Origin: Umezawaea endophytica
Lineage (GTDB): Bacteria; Actinomycetota; Actinomycetes; Mycobacteriales; Pseudonocardiaceae
Direction: 5' to 3'
NCBI RefSeq assembly: GCF_025061645.1
Contig: NZ_JANYMP010000031.1
Coordinates: forward strand, 47,518-111,517
Length of the DNA: 64,000 bases
Below are positions 52,946 through 60,589 of this stretch, in pieces; position 1 is the first letter of the stretch, and each line of letters starts with the position of its first letter. The notes below the pieces were generated by a model, which had not been told where the DNA came from, made no database searches, and was given only the letters and a program-made list of their open reading frames with translations. The translations under genes and the position numbers were made by a program.

Positions 52946-52970
52946 CCCCGCTCGGGGAGTCCACGGCCGT
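52934..52970. terminator. bidirectional hairpin terminator
   Basis: Twelve perfect base pairs (ACGGCCGTGGAC with GTCCACGGCCGT) plus an inner CCCC/GGGG stem lie between convergent dgdA and cbtA. The outer arm repeats the tandem unit found just upstream. Confidence 0.85.
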
Positions 52971-52979
52971 GTGGTCGTG

Positions 52980-53744
52980 CTAGGCGGCGACGGCCGACTT
53001 GGCGTTGGCCTTGGTCTTGGTCTTGCGGACCGCCGGGTCGATCAGCAGTCCGAACACCAGGCCGAGCCCGATCCACAGGGTCGCCGTCTCGGCCAGTGAG
53101 GCGAGGCGGAAGTCCCAGAGGACGCTCGACGGCATGTCGGCGGGAACGGCGTCCGGCGGTGCCGGGAACACCAGCAGCAGGATCGTCACCGCGGCCACGG
53201 TCGCGAGCAGCACGGCCGTGACGCGCACCGGCGCGGCCAGGTGACCGAGCCGCGAAGCGAGGTAGCTCGCCCCGAACGCGACCACGATGCCCGCCACGAT
53301 GAGCCCGAGGTACAGGCCCGTCCGGTAGTTGACGGTCGTCGGGTCGCCCACGGCAGGCGGGTTCGCCGGGTACTTGATCGCGGGCAGCAGCGCCGCCACG
53401 CCGAACGCCGCCAACCCCAGCGTGGCGCTGCGGAAGAACGGCTGCCGGTCGGTGAACCAGCGGCGCGTGTAGGCGAAGATCGTCGCGAACAGCGCGCCGA
53501 CGGCGAGCCCGACGACAACCGCCGCCAGCACCCCACCGAGCACCTGGGTGCCCCGGCTGAACAGTTCGGCGTGCTCGTGCGCGTCACCTTCGACGTGCTC
53601 AGCGGCCGCCCGCGCCTCCTCGACCGCCAACGCGGCCCGGATCGGCACCTCGACGACGAACAGGCTGACGAGACCAGCCGCGAGTCCGGCGATGCCGCCC
53701 GCGGCCAAGCCGCGGGTCAACAGCCCGGTGTAGGTGGTAGCCAT
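52980..53744 (-). CDS. cbtA: CbtA family cobalt transporter subunit
   Basis: 254 residues from the ATG at 53744. Five or six hydrophobic helices are visible (GLAAGGIAGLAAGLVSLFVVEVPI, GTQVLGGVLAAVVVGLAVGALFATIFAYTR, VTAVLLATVAAVTILLLVF, TATLWIGLGLVFGLLI). The early VEVPIRAALAVEEARA and His-rich EGDAHEHAELFSRG are typical of CbtA. It partners with CbtB, encoded 11 bp upstream, and the pair lies under a cobalamin riboswitch. Cobalt uptake for B12 synthesis is predicted in the family by regulatory linkage. Confidence 0.9.
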   Translation of the reverse strand: MATTYTGLLTRGLAAGGIAGLAAGLVSLFVVEVPIRAALAVEEARAAAEHVEGDAHEHAELFSRGTQVLGGVLAAVVVGLAVGALFATIFAYTRRWFTDRQPFFRSATLGLAAFGVAALLPAIKYPANPPAVGDPTTVNYRTGLYLGLIVAGIVVAFGASYLASRLGHLAAPVRVTAVLLATVAAVTILLLVFPAPPDAVPADMPSSVLWDFRLASLAETATLWIGLGLVFGLLIDPAVRKTKTKANAKSAVAA

Positions 53745-53755
53745 GTCCCCGGTGC

Positions 53756-53941
53756 CTAGTGGCACGGGACGCCGAGAGCGTGGCGTCCGTCGTGGAAGAA
53801 CTCGTGGACGGTCTCGGCGGTGGCGCCGAGCGCGACACCGTTCTCCTGGAGGACGACCCAGGCGACGATCAGGGCCAGAAGTGCGACGGCGAACGCCCAC
53901 TTCGGCACGGCGATGGACGGTGTCAGTGCGGGGCTCGTCAT
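53756..53941 (-). CDS. cbtB: CbtB family cobalt transporter subunit
   Basis: 61 residues from the ATG at 53941 with GGAGGA upstream. One TM helix (WAFAVALLALIVAWVVLQENG) is followed by the diagnostic metal-binding C terminus VHEFFHDGRHALGVPCH, with three His and one Cys. CbtB is always found with CbtA. It is the first gene after the cobalamin riboswitch on the minus strand. Confidence 0.93.
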   Translation of the reverse strand: MTSPALTPSIAVPKWAFAVALLALIVAWVVLQENGVALGATAETVHEFFHDGRHALGVPCH

Positions 53942-53984
53942 GACGGGCTCCTCCATACCTCGTGGAAGGTCAACGGTGTACTCG

Positions 53985-54165
53985 GCGCCGCAGCCGGTCT
54001 CCTGACTCCCAGGTCACCGCTAGCCCGCGTCTTCCCAGCAGAACTCTTCTGCCAGTGACGTTCTCGGCGGGGTCGCTACCCGGTCACAGTGGCGAGGACC
54101 GCGCCGGATTCCCACCGGCTTCCCGTCCACTGCGGCGCTGGAACCGTAAAGGTCCCACGTGCTCC
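53985..54165 (-). ncRNA. cobalamin riboswitch upstream of cbtB-cbtA
   Basis: Read on the minus strand, the leader contains GGGAAGCCGGTGGGAATCCG, then CGGTCCTCGCCACTGTGACC, GTCACTGG, GGGAAGACGCGGGC and the B12-box AGTCAGGAGACCGGC (53993-54007). These are the conserved core elements of the cobalamin riboswitch in the right order. B12 binding should reduce cbtBA expression. The exact ends are approximate. Confidence 0.93.
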
Positions 54166-54706
54166 GGCACAACCGACCAGACGAGTTGTCATGAGCGTCA
54201 CCTCGGAAAACGGACAGTCACCGCGCGGACGGCGGGGGTCGAGGCGCGGTTCGGGCTGGGGATCGACTCTGGCTGCGGCGGCATGCTCGGGTCCGGTTCG
54301 GAGGCCGCGAGATGCCGCTCCGGCCGCTGCCGCTTAGGTTCCAGCAGAGCCAGCCCGGCCTCACGAACACCGCTGGGGCTCGGGCCGCTTGACTCACTGC
54401 CGACGCGGGTCTGGCGGCCGCGTCCGAGCCATGGTGCACCGGGACTCCGCCGTCACCTATGACGGTGTCCACAGCGGGAGAAGCTGAACCGGGCTGCGCC
54501 AATCGCCCGGCACAACCCCCTTCCCGTCGCGGCGGCAACGGTGGTCGCTGACGCACCGGATGCGGAGCCCCAGCGTCTTCCCCGCGACGTTTATCCAGCT
54601 CCCCAGCCGCGCGGAGCCGTTGACCATCCAGTGGATCGTCGCGTCCGGCAATAGCGCCACACCAGTTCCATCCCAGCCGCCGCTGTTCACCGGCCCCGCG
54701 GCCCCG
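54166..54706. other. intergenic region, no supported gene
   Basis: About 540 bases between the riboswitch and the FhuF-like gene. A 77-codon minus-strand frame (54457-54690) starts 16 bases after the FhuF-like stop, but its third-position GC is lower than in neighbouring genes and its product is unrecognised, so it is not called. The promoter for the riboswitch transcript should lie around 54170-54230. Confidence 0.45.
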
Positions 54707-55375
54707 TCACCTGGCGGGCAGGGGGCAGTCGCCGCAGGTGCCGCCGCCGTCGAGCCGGTAGTAGAGGCAGCAACTGCGCCGCCTGAACGCGACCTCGCCG
54801 GGGAACGGTATGAACTCGCCCGCGCCGAGCAGTGGTGGCTCGGCGAACAGCGCCGCTCCCACCGCGAGGCAGTCTTCGGTGCTTGCCGCGCCGGACCGCG
54901 CCATCGTCCGCAGCCCGCCTGCCATGGACGACACCGCGTTCCCCCACAGGAGTCCGGCCGCCACGCCGCTCTCCCGCCGAATCGCGTCGACCACCGGCAC
55001 CATCGCCTCGACTACCCCCGGCCCGGTGACCGGCTCCGCCAACCGCACCCGCAACCCGTCGGCGGGGGAGTACTTCCACCACAGGTTCGCGGGACGGATG
55101 TCCGGCACGGCGCCGTCCAGCACGTGCGCGGCCACCGTCGGGCACAGCAGCCGTGCCGTGTAGCTCAGGAAGAACAGGGACGCGGCCACCCGCCGCTCCG
55201 AAGTCCGGTACCGCTCGGCGATGGTGTCGAGCGTGTCCGTCAACGCCCGACTCCCGTCGAGCAACGCCTCACCCGACGCCCAGCTCTCGTCCGGCCTGCC
55301 GACGTCGAGCACGAAGAACGGACTGATGCCACGAGCCTGTCGCAGTGTGGCCAGCACCCTGGCGAATTCCGACAC
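54707..55375 (-). CDS. FhuF-like [2Fe-2S] ferric-siderophore reductase family protein
   Basis: 222 residues from a GTG. The C terminus RRRSCCLYYRLDGGGTCGDCPLP has the CC-x10-C-x2-C pattern of the FhuF iron-sulphur site, and the middle is helical (AERYRTSERRVAASLFFLSYTARLLCPTVAAHVL). FhuF-type proteins reduce ferric siderophores in the cytoplasm. No siderophore cluster is adjacent. It is 9 bp from the vapC stop, but the TA pair is likely transcribed separately. Confidence 0.85.
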   Translation of the reverse strand: MSEFARVLATLRQARGISPFFVLDVGRPDESWASGEALLDGSRALTDTLDTIAERYRTSERRVAASLFFLSYTARLLCPTVAAHVLDGAVPDIRPANLWWKYSPADGLRVRLAEPVTGPGVVEAMVPVVDAIRRESGVAAGLLWGNAVSSMAGGLRTMARSGAASTEDCLAVGAALFAEPPLLGAGEFIPFPGEVAFRRRSCCLYYRLDGGGTCGDCPLPAR

Positions 55376-55384
55376 GCCCCGAAA

Positions 55385-55792
55385 CTACCCGGCCATCACC
55401 ACCCGAACCTTCAGCCCCGGAAGGGCACCGAAGTTGGCGTTGGAGTCCAGGGTGACCAGCGTCCGGCTGGAGGCCACGGCGGTGGCGGCGATGATCAGGT
55501 CGAAGGTGCCGCGAGGGCTTCCGGTCTTGCGCACGTGGCCTTGGAGGAAGGCGTGCATTCTCGCCACCTCGATCGAATACGCCTCGACCGGGATCACCGC
55601 GAGGAGCGCTTCGGTGTGGAGGGCGCGGAAATCTCTTTTCGGCCCTGTGCTCCGATCTATTCCCACGAGCAGTTCCGCCACGCTGATCCCGGCGATGACG
55701 GGGTCGTCGTTCCCGATCACCGTGGCGAGGTCGGTCGTTCCGCGTTCCGCGGCGATGAGGATGCCGGTGTCCAGGATCAGTCGGTCGGCCAC
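55385..55792 (-). CDS. vapC: VapC-family PIN-domain toxin
   Basis: 135 residues from a GTG at 55792 that overlaps the antitoxin stop by 16 bases. PIN-domain acidic residues are visible: Asp in LILDTGILIAAERG, Glu in AGISVAELLVGIDR, and Asp residues in GTFDLIIAATAVASSRTLVTLDSNANF. The family cleaves RNA, commonly tRNA, using Mg2+ or Mn2+. Toxin function is inferred from family and gene pairing. Confidence 0.9.
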   Translation of the reverse strand: MADRLILDTGILIAAERGTTDLATVIGNDDPVIAGISVAELLVGIDRSTGPKRDFRALHTEALLAVIPVEAYSIEVARMHAFLQGHVRKTGSPRGTFDLIIAATAVASSRTLVTLDSNANFGALPGLKVRVVMAG

Positions 55793-56037
55793 TTGGTCAT
55801 CCGGTCGGGCTGGGCGCGCATTTCCCGCATCGCCGCTTCGATGTCGTCGGCGAAGTCCGGGTCGACCGGGTACTTGCGCATGACTTCCTGGACGCGCACG
55901 CCGATCGGTGTGCGATCCGGGATGAAGGTGCCGATCGGCACGCCGTTCTTGGTGACGATCACACTCTCGCCTTCTTCGGCCGCCTTGAGTATGGCGGCGA
56001 AATCGTTTGTCGCCTGGATGTCCGTCATCGATCGCAT
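55777..56037 (-). CDS. Phd/YefM-type antitoxin paired with VapC
   Basis: 86 residues from ATG at 56037 (a second ATG is at 56028). The N-terminal DNA-binding part TDIQATNDFAAILKAAEEGESVIVTKNGVPIGTFIP matches the Phd/YefM fold. The acidic C-terminal half (PVDPDFADDIEAAMREMRAQPDRMTKWPTD) should wrap the toxin. Overlap with vapC couples translation. A palindrome at 56039-56048 just upstream may be its operator. Confidence 0.88.
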   Translation of the reverse strand: MRSMTDIQATNDFAAILKAAEEGESVIVTKNGVPIGTFIPDRTPIGVRVQEVMRKYPVDPDFADDIEAAMREMRAQPDRMTKWPTD

Positions 56038-56038
56038 G

Positions 56039-56048
56039 CCATTAATGG
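56039..56048. promoter_or_regulatory. palindromic operator candidate for the TA pair
   Basis: CCATTAATGG is a perfect 10-bp palindrome touching the antitoxin start. A related CCATTGGTCATGG lies at 56059-56071. TA antitoxins typically autorepress through such sites. Confidence 0.4.
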
Positions 56049-56100
56049 TGCCCGTGGACCATTGGTCATGGAACCCTGTTTGTTCACTCTTCCGCGTGGT

Positions 56101-56868
56101 CTATTGCCGTTTGAGCCCAACTACCGCGTCGATGAGCGAGGACCCGTCGAGCAGCACGCGGTCGTTGTGGTCGGCGTCGACCGCGACCACGGCGGCGTGT
56201 GCCGCTTTCGCGACGGCGAGGCTTTGCGCGGGTGGTACGACGGTGTCGGCTGTGCCGTAGACGACCGTTGTCGGCACCGAGGTGGCCGTGACGTGTTCGA
56301 GCACCGGGAAGCGGTCGCGCAGGAGCAGGCCGACCGGGAGGTACGGGTAGTGCGTGCGGCCCGCGGTGGCGAGGTCCACGAACGGGGAGCGGAGGAGCAG
56401 GCCCGCGGGTGGGTGTTCGGTGGCCAGTTCGGCGACCACCGCGCAGCCCAGGCTCTCGCCGTAGTACAGGAGCCGGTCGGCGGTGACACCGGTGTCCACG
56501 AGGTGCTGGCGGGCGGCGCGGACGTCCAGCGCCAAACCCTCCTCGGACGGGCTGCCGGGGTTGCCGCCGTAGCCGCGGTAGTCGAGCAGCAGGACCGCGA
56601 ACCCCGCCCGGACCAGCGCCGTCGCCAGCGGGACGCGGTCCGCCCGGTTGCCCGCGTTGCCCGGCGCCACCAGGACGGTGGGACCGGGGCCGGGGAAGTG
56701 CCACGCGTTCAGGGACAGACCGTCCGCCGTGCGCAGCACGACGGGTTGGGCGCCGCGCGCCAACGGGGGCGCGGAGGTGTCCGGGAAGAACACCAGGTGG
56801 CGCTGGAACAGCCAGAGCGCGCCGACGAGGACCGCGGGCACCGCCACGACCGCGGCCAGGCGCCACAC
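56101..56868 (-). CDS. alpha/beta hydrolase, BEM46/ABHD13-like, membrane-anchored
   Basis: 255 residues from a GTG at 56868, one base after the AraC stop. An N-terminal helix (LAAVVAVPAVLVGALWLFQRHLVFFP) anchors it. The hydrolase core has VLVAPGNAGNRADRV (oxyanion region), VLLLDYRGYGGNPGSPSEEG, the nucleophile Ser in YYGESLGCAVVAELA, Asp in VVYGTADTVVPP and His in DADHNDRVL. It is probably an esterase or thioesterase facing the membrane. It is co-transcribed with the AraC-type regulator. Confidence 0.88.
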   Translation of the reverse strand: MWRLAAVVAVPAVLVGALWLFQRHLVFFPDTSAPPLARGAQPVVLRTADGLSLNAWHFPGPGPTVLVAPGNAGNRADRVPLATALVRAGFAVLLLDYRGYGGNPGSPSEEGLALDVRAARQHLVDTGVTADRLLYYGESLGCAVVAELATEHPPAGLLLRSPFVDLATAGRTHYPYLPVGLLLRDRFPVLEHVTATSVPTTVVYGTADTVVPPAQSLAVAKAAHAAVVAVDADHNDRVLLDGSSLIDAVVGLKRQ

Positions 56869-56869
56869 G

Positions 56870-57832
56870 TCAGACCGCCGCGGGCCGGTGGGCGAACGTG
56901 CGGCGGTAGTCGTTCGGGGTCACGCCGACCGTGCGGTTGAAGTGGTGGCGTAGCAGGGCAGCCGTGCCGAAACCGCTGTGCTGCGCGATCTCGTCGATGC
57001 TGAACGCGGTGTCCTCCAGCAGTTGCCTGGCGCGCAGCACGCGCTGGGTGGTGAGCCAGCGGTGCGGGGTCGTGCCGGTCTCCGCGACGAACCGGCGGGC
57101 GAACGTGCGCTCGGAGAGCTGCGCGCGACGCGCCAGGTCGGCCACGGCGTGCTCGGTGTCGAGGTGCTTGAGCATCCAGGTGAGCAGCGGCGTGAGGCTG
57201 TCGGCCTGGCAGTCCGGCAGGGGGATGTCGACGTACTGGCGCTGGCCGCCGTCGCGCTGCGGGGCGACGACCATGCGGCGGGCGATGGCGGTCGCGACGG
57301 CGGAGCCGTGTTCGCGGCGCACGAGGTGCAGGCACGCGTCGATGCCGGACGCGCCGCCCGCGCTGGTGATGATGTTGCCGTCGTCGACGAACAGGACGTC
57401 GGGGTCGAGCCGGGCGAGCGGGAAACGGTCGGCGAACGTCCGACGCTCGCGCCAGTGGGTCGTGCAGTTCCGCCCGTCGAGCAGGCCGGCCGCACCGAGC
57501 AGGTACCCGCCGGTGCACACCGACAGCAGGGTGGCGCCCGCCGCGGCGGCGTCGCGGAGCGCTTGCAGGACGGCGGGCGGGTACTCGTCGCGGGTGGTGA
57601 ACGCGGGCACGGCGACCAGGTCGGCGCCGACGAGGGCGTCCAGGCCGAGCACCGGGGTCAGCGCGACGCCGACGTTCGTGCGCAGCGGCACGCCGGGTTC
57701 TTCGCCGCACACCCGGAACTCGATCGGCGGCACGCCGTCGGTGGTGCGGTCGACGCCGAAGACCTCGCAGATGAGCCCGAACTCGAACGGCTCCAGCTCA
57801 TCGATCAGCAAGCACGCCACGGTGTTCAGCAT
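56870..57832 (-). CDS. GlxA/FtrA-type AraC-family regulator
   Basis: 320 residues from the ATG at 57832 (MLNTVACLLIDELEPFEFG). The N-terminal DJ-1/PfpI-like domain (VCTGGYLLGAAGLLDGR with the nucleophile-elbow Cys, FVDDGNIITSAGGASGIDACLHLV) is followed by two AraC helix-turn-helix motifs (VADLARRAQLSERTFARRFVAETGTTPHRWLTTQRV and IDEIAQHSGFGTAALLRHHFNRTVGVTPNDYRRTF). This family often activates adjacent catabolic or stress genes. It is divergent from a small membrane protein and upstream of the hydrolase. Confidence 0.9.
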   Translation of the reverse strand: MLNTVACLLIDELEPFEFGLICEVFGVDRTTDGVPPIEFRVCGEEPGVPLRTNVGVALTPVLGLDALVGADLVAVPAFTTRDEYPPAVLQALRDAAAAGATLLSVCTGGYLLGAAGLLDGRNCTTHWRERRTFADRFPLARLDPDVLFVDDGNIITSAGGASGIDACLHLVRREHGSAVATAIARRMVVAPQRDGGQRQYVDIPLPDCQADSLTPLLTWMLKHLDTEHAVADLARRAQLSERTFARRFVAETGTTPHRWLTTQRVLRARQLLEDTAFSIDEIAQHSGFGTAALLRHHFNRTVGVTPNDYRRTFAHRPAAV

Positions 57833-57918
57833 GCTCGAAGCATACTTGGCAGGATTTTGTGGCACAACGTCAGAGCTGCCACTGGTGGCGGGATGTTGTG
57901 CAGGACAAACTTAGTGCC

Positions 57919-58146
57919 ATGACAAGCGCACTGATCGTCCTCGCCGTCCTGGCGCTGGTGGGCTACAGCCTGGAGCGCAACAACAGCAAGCAGTCCGGGC
58001 CGCACGCGCGGCTGGCGGGCAGCAACGACGTCCAAGACCTCGACCTCGTCCGGATGACCGCCGACCTGAGGGCGGCTTCGCCCGCCGAGTCGACGATCAC
58101 CACCCGTCGCGCGCCGCACTTCCGGGGCGCCGGTGTTCGGGTCTGA
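57919..58146 (+). CDS. small single-TM protein of unknown function
   Basis: 75 residues from an ATG at 57919. One N-terminal hydrophobic helix (ALIVLAVLALVGYSL) is followed by a polar tail (RNNSKQSGPHARLAGSNDVQDLDLVRMTADLRAA). The helix could be a membrane anchor. The family is not recognised. It is divergent from the AraC-type regulator and ends at a hairpin. Confidence 0.6.
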   Translation: MTSALIVLAVLALVGYSLERNNSKQSGPHARLAGSNDVQDLDLVRMTADLRAASPAESTITTRRAPHFRGAGVRV

Positions 58147-58153
58147 TCCGGTG

Positions 58154-58180
58154 GGCCGGGCCCGACGACTGGGCTCGGCC
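58154..58180 (+). terminator. hairpin terminator
   Basis: GGCCGGGCCC and GGGCTCGGCC pair with one mismatch around a seven-base loop, eight bases after the small membrane protein stop. Confidence 0.65.
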
Positions 58181-58246
58181 TTCGCGGGACCGCTCCTCCG
58201 AGGGCACCGCGACCGCTGAACGCGAACTAGCTCACGGACGAGCGGG

Positions 58247-58861
58247 TCAGTCGGCTGAGGGGTCCGGCAGGCCCGCGGCGACCTGCCGCAGCGCGTTGCG
58301 CACGAGCTGGGTGATCGGCGCGGGCTTGGCGGTGCTGAGCCACTTGTCCGTCGCCACCTCGACCGCCGCCCACACCGTCGCCGCCACCAGCCTCGGGTAG
58401 AGGTCGCGCGCGACCTTCGTGCCGGTCCGCTCCGCCACCACGTCGGCCAGTTCGCGCTCGGCGACGGCGTTCGTCTTGAGGAACTCCCCGAGCAGGCTCG
58501 GCTCGCTGGTCATCAGCCGGATGCTGGCGGTCCACTCCGGATCCGGGCTCTTCTTGTCCGCGCGGTACGGCGACAGCGCCGCGTAGGTGATGGCGTCCCA
58601 CAGCGGCTCGTCCGCCGGACGGCCCCGCAGCACCTCGGCCACCCCGCGCGCCCGGTCGAGGTGCTTGGCGGCGATGGCCTCGGCCTTGCCGCCGAAGTAG
58701 TTGCTGAACGTCCGGTGCGAGACCCCGGCCGCCGCCGTGATGTCCTCGATGAGTGCGTTCTCCACGCCGCGCTCCACGGCGAGCCGCACGGCCGCCTGGA
58801 TCATCGCCTCGCGCCTGGCCATCTTCTTCTGGTCCCGCAGGCCGAGTGGTGGGGTCGTCAT
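58247..58861 (-). CDS. TetR-family transcriptional repressor
   Basis: 204 residues from ATG at 58861. The N-terminal helix-turn-helix is AMIQAAVRLAVERGVENALIEDITAAAGVSHRTFSNYFGGKAEAIAAKH, the standard TetR motif. The C-terminal helices (PLWDAITYAALSPYR, LLGEFLKTNAVAERELADVVAERTG) form a ligand pocket of unknown specificity. Two perfect TTGCG-N5-CGCAA sites lie 21-52 bp upstream of the start, so autoregulation is likely. A divergent target could be hisE, but its leader is far enough away to make this unsure. Confidence 0.9.
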   Translation of the reverse strand: MTTPPLGLRDQKKMARREAMIQAAVRLAVERGVENALIEDITAAAGVSHRTFSNYFGGKAEAIAAKHLDRARGVAEVLRGRPADEPLWDAITYAALSPYRADKKSPDPEWTASIRLMTSEPSLLGEFLKTNAVAERELADVVAERTGTKVARDLYPRLVAATVWAAVEVATDKWLSTAKPAPITQLVRNALRQVAAGLPDPSAD

Positions 58862-58881
58862 CGCGCCACGATAAGGGGATC

Positions 58882-58913
58882 TTGCGTGCCGCGCAAGATT
58901 GCGTCGAGCGCAA
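58882..58913. promoter_or_regulatory. tandem operators for the TetR repressor
   Basis: Two copies of TTGCG-N5-CGCAA, at 58882-58896 (extended to ATCTTGCG/CGCAAGAT) and 58899-58913, have centres 17 bp apart. Both lie immediately upstream of the tetR start. Confidence 0.7.
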
Positions 58914-59018
58914 AACGGCGGTCCGCGACCCCGTCGAGGTGTCCTCCGTCAGTCCACTGGGTGGACATTCGTGCCCAGATGCGTCGTGTCCCGGCACGAG
59001 GTGGGAGGATTCCCGCTC

Positions 59019-59282
59019 GTGAAGACCTTCGACGAGCTGTTCGCGGAACTCAGCGAGCGCGCCCACACCAAGCCTGAGGGGTCCGGCACCGTCGCAGCAC
59101 TGGAGGCCGGCGTGCACGCGCAGGGCAAGAAGGTGCTCGAAGAGGCGGGCGAGGTGTGGATCGCGGCGGAGCATGAGTCCGACGAGCGGCTCTCGGAGGA
59201 GATCTCACAGCTCCTCTACCGGCTGCAGGTGTTGATGCTGGGCCGCGGGCTCACCTTGGACGACATCTACAAGTACCTGTAA
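59019..59282 (+). CDS. hisE: phosphoribosyl-ATP pyrophosphohydrolase
   Basis: 87 residues from the GTG at 59019 with GGGAGG upstream; the longer frame to 58899 runs through the TetR operators. It catalyses the second step of histidine synthesis, PR-ATP to PR-AMP plus pyrophosphate. The MazG-like fold is shown by [54 protein letters not shown], with the EExxEv/a and E-D type metal ligands. It sits 13 bp before hisG, as in mycobacteria. Confidence 0.95.
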   Translation: MKTFDELFAELSERAHTKPEGSGTVAALEAGVHAQGKKVLEEAGEVWIAAEHESDERLSEEISQLLYRLQVLMLGRGLTLDDIYKYL

Positions 59283-59295
59283 GAGGAGATCCCCC

Positions 59296-60141
59296 ATGCT
59301 GCGCGTGGCTGTTCCGAACAAGGGCGCGCTCGCCGAGCGCGCCTCCGAAATGCTGAGGGAGGCGGGCTACCGCCAGCGCAACGAGCAGCGCGACCTCACC
59401 GTCATCGACTCGGCCAACGACGTCGAGTTCTTCTTCCTGCGCCCCAAGGACATCGCGATCTACGTCGGCTCCGGCCGGTTGGACCTCGGCATCACCGGTC
59501 TCGACCTGATGCGCGACTCCGGCGCGAACGTGGAACCGCGGCTGTCGCTCGGGTTCGGCGGGTCGACGTTCCGCTACGCGGGTCCCAGGGGCACGGACTG
59601 GCAGCTCGCCGACATCAAGGGCAAGCGGCTCGCGACGGCGTACAAGACGCTCGTGCAGGCGGACCTGGAGAAGCACGGCATCGAGGCCGAGATCATCCGG
59701 CTCGACGGCGCGGTGGAGATCTCGATCCAGCTCGGCGTCGCCGACCTGATCGCGGACGTCGTCGGGTCCGGCCGCACGCTCCAGCAGCACGACCTGGTGC
59801 CGTTCGGGCACACGATCTGCGAGTCCGAGGCCGTGCTGATCCACTCGGCGGCGGTCGAGGACTCGGCGGCGAAGCAGCAGCTCACGGCCCGTTTGCAGGG
59901 TGTCGTGTTCGCCCAGCACTACCTGATGCTGGACTACGACTGCCCGCGTTCGCTGCTGGACGAGGCGCTGCGCGTCACGCCCGGTCTCGAGTCGCCGACG
60001 GTGGCGCCGCTGGCCGACCCGGCCCAGGTGGCCGTGCGCGCGATGGTGCCGCGCAAGGACGCGAACCAGCTCATGGACGAGCTGTCCGCGCTGGGCGCGA
60101 AGGCGATCCTCGCGTCGGACATCCGGTTCTGCCGCCTGTGA
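59296..60141 (+). CDS. hisG: ATP phosphoribosyltransferase (long form)
   Basis: 281 residues, AGAGGAG upstream. It makes the first and feedback-regulated step of histidine synthesis. The catalytic domain has [37 protein letters not shown] and [18 protein letters not shown] (PRPP loop). The last roughly 75 residues ([40 protein letters not shown]) form the regulatory ACT-like domain that binds histidine, so this is the hexameric HisG long form and no HisZ is needed. Confidence 0.96.
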   Translation: MLRVAVPNKGALAERASEMLREAGYRQRNEQRDLTVIDSANDVEFFFLRPKDIAIYVGSGRLDLGITGLDLMRDSGANVEPRLSLGFGGSTFRYAGPRGTDWQLADIKGKRLATAYKTLVQADLEKHGIEAEIIRLDGAVEISIQLGVADLIADVVGSGRTLQQHDLVPFGHTICESEAVLIHSAAVEDSAAKQQLTARLQGVVFAQHYLMLDYDCPRSLLDEALRVTPGLESPTVAPLADPAQVAVRAMVPRKDANQLMDELSALGAKAILASDIRFCRL

Positions 60142-60419
60142 TCCTGGAGATCGCCCACCTGGACGTCCTGCCGGGCCGTTCAGCCGAGTTCGAAGCCGCG
60201 TTCGGTGAGGCCGAGACCGTCATCTCGGCCTCACCGGGCTTCCTCGGGCTGGAGCTGAAGCGGTGCGTCGAGCGCCCGGACAGCTACGTGCTGCTGGTCC
60301 GCTGGGAAACCCTCGAAGACCACACGGTCGGGTTCCGGCAGGGGCCGCTGTACCCGCGGTGGCGCGACCTGCTGCACCACTTCTACGACCCGTTCCCGGT
60401 CGTCGAGCACTTCGCCTAG
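60138..60419 (+). CDS. antibiotic biosynthesis monooxygenase (ABM) domain protein
   Basis: 93 residues from a GTG that overlaps the hisG stop by GTGA. The single ABM ferredoxin-like domain reads [43 protein letters not shown], then [19 protein letters not shown], and ends in [10 protein letters not shown]. Such small dimeric proteins include cofactor-free monooxygenases and heme-degrading enzymes; the substrate is unknown. It is translationally coupled to hisG. Confidence 0.88.
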   Translation: MILEIAHLDVLPGRSAEFEAAFGEAETVISASPGFLGLELKRCVERPDSYVLLVRWETLEDHTVGFRQGPLYPRWRDLLHHFYDPFPVVEHFA

Positions 60420-60505
60420 GTATTCCACGTCGCCGGAATCGTCGAATTCGGACGTTCAGCCGCTGGTCACCGAGTCGAACGGCAGATCCGAGTGGTCACG
60501 GCCTG

Positions 60506-60554
60506 TTCACAATGCGTGAGACTTTCGCTACGGTGCGGACTGGGAGCGTTCCCA
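60506..60554 (+). promoter_or_regulatory. promoter and CebR/CelR-like operator of the LPMO gene
   Basis: A -35 TTCACA (60506-60511), 17-bp spacer and -10 TACGGT (60529-60534) predict transcription from about 60541. The perfect-length operator TGGGAGCGTTCCCA covers 60541-60554. It matches the known 14-bp CebR/CelR palindrome TGGGAGCGCTCCCA at 13 of 14 bases, so a LacI-family repressor would block at the start point. Confidence 0.75.
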
Positions 60555-60589
60555 GACCCCTGTTTCGCAATCCTCAACGTGGAGGACGT

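Noticed and set aside
54457..54690. 77-codon minus-strand frame after the FhuF-like gene
   Set aside because: Weak codon bias, no recognisable product and no clear ribosome site; treated as intergenic.
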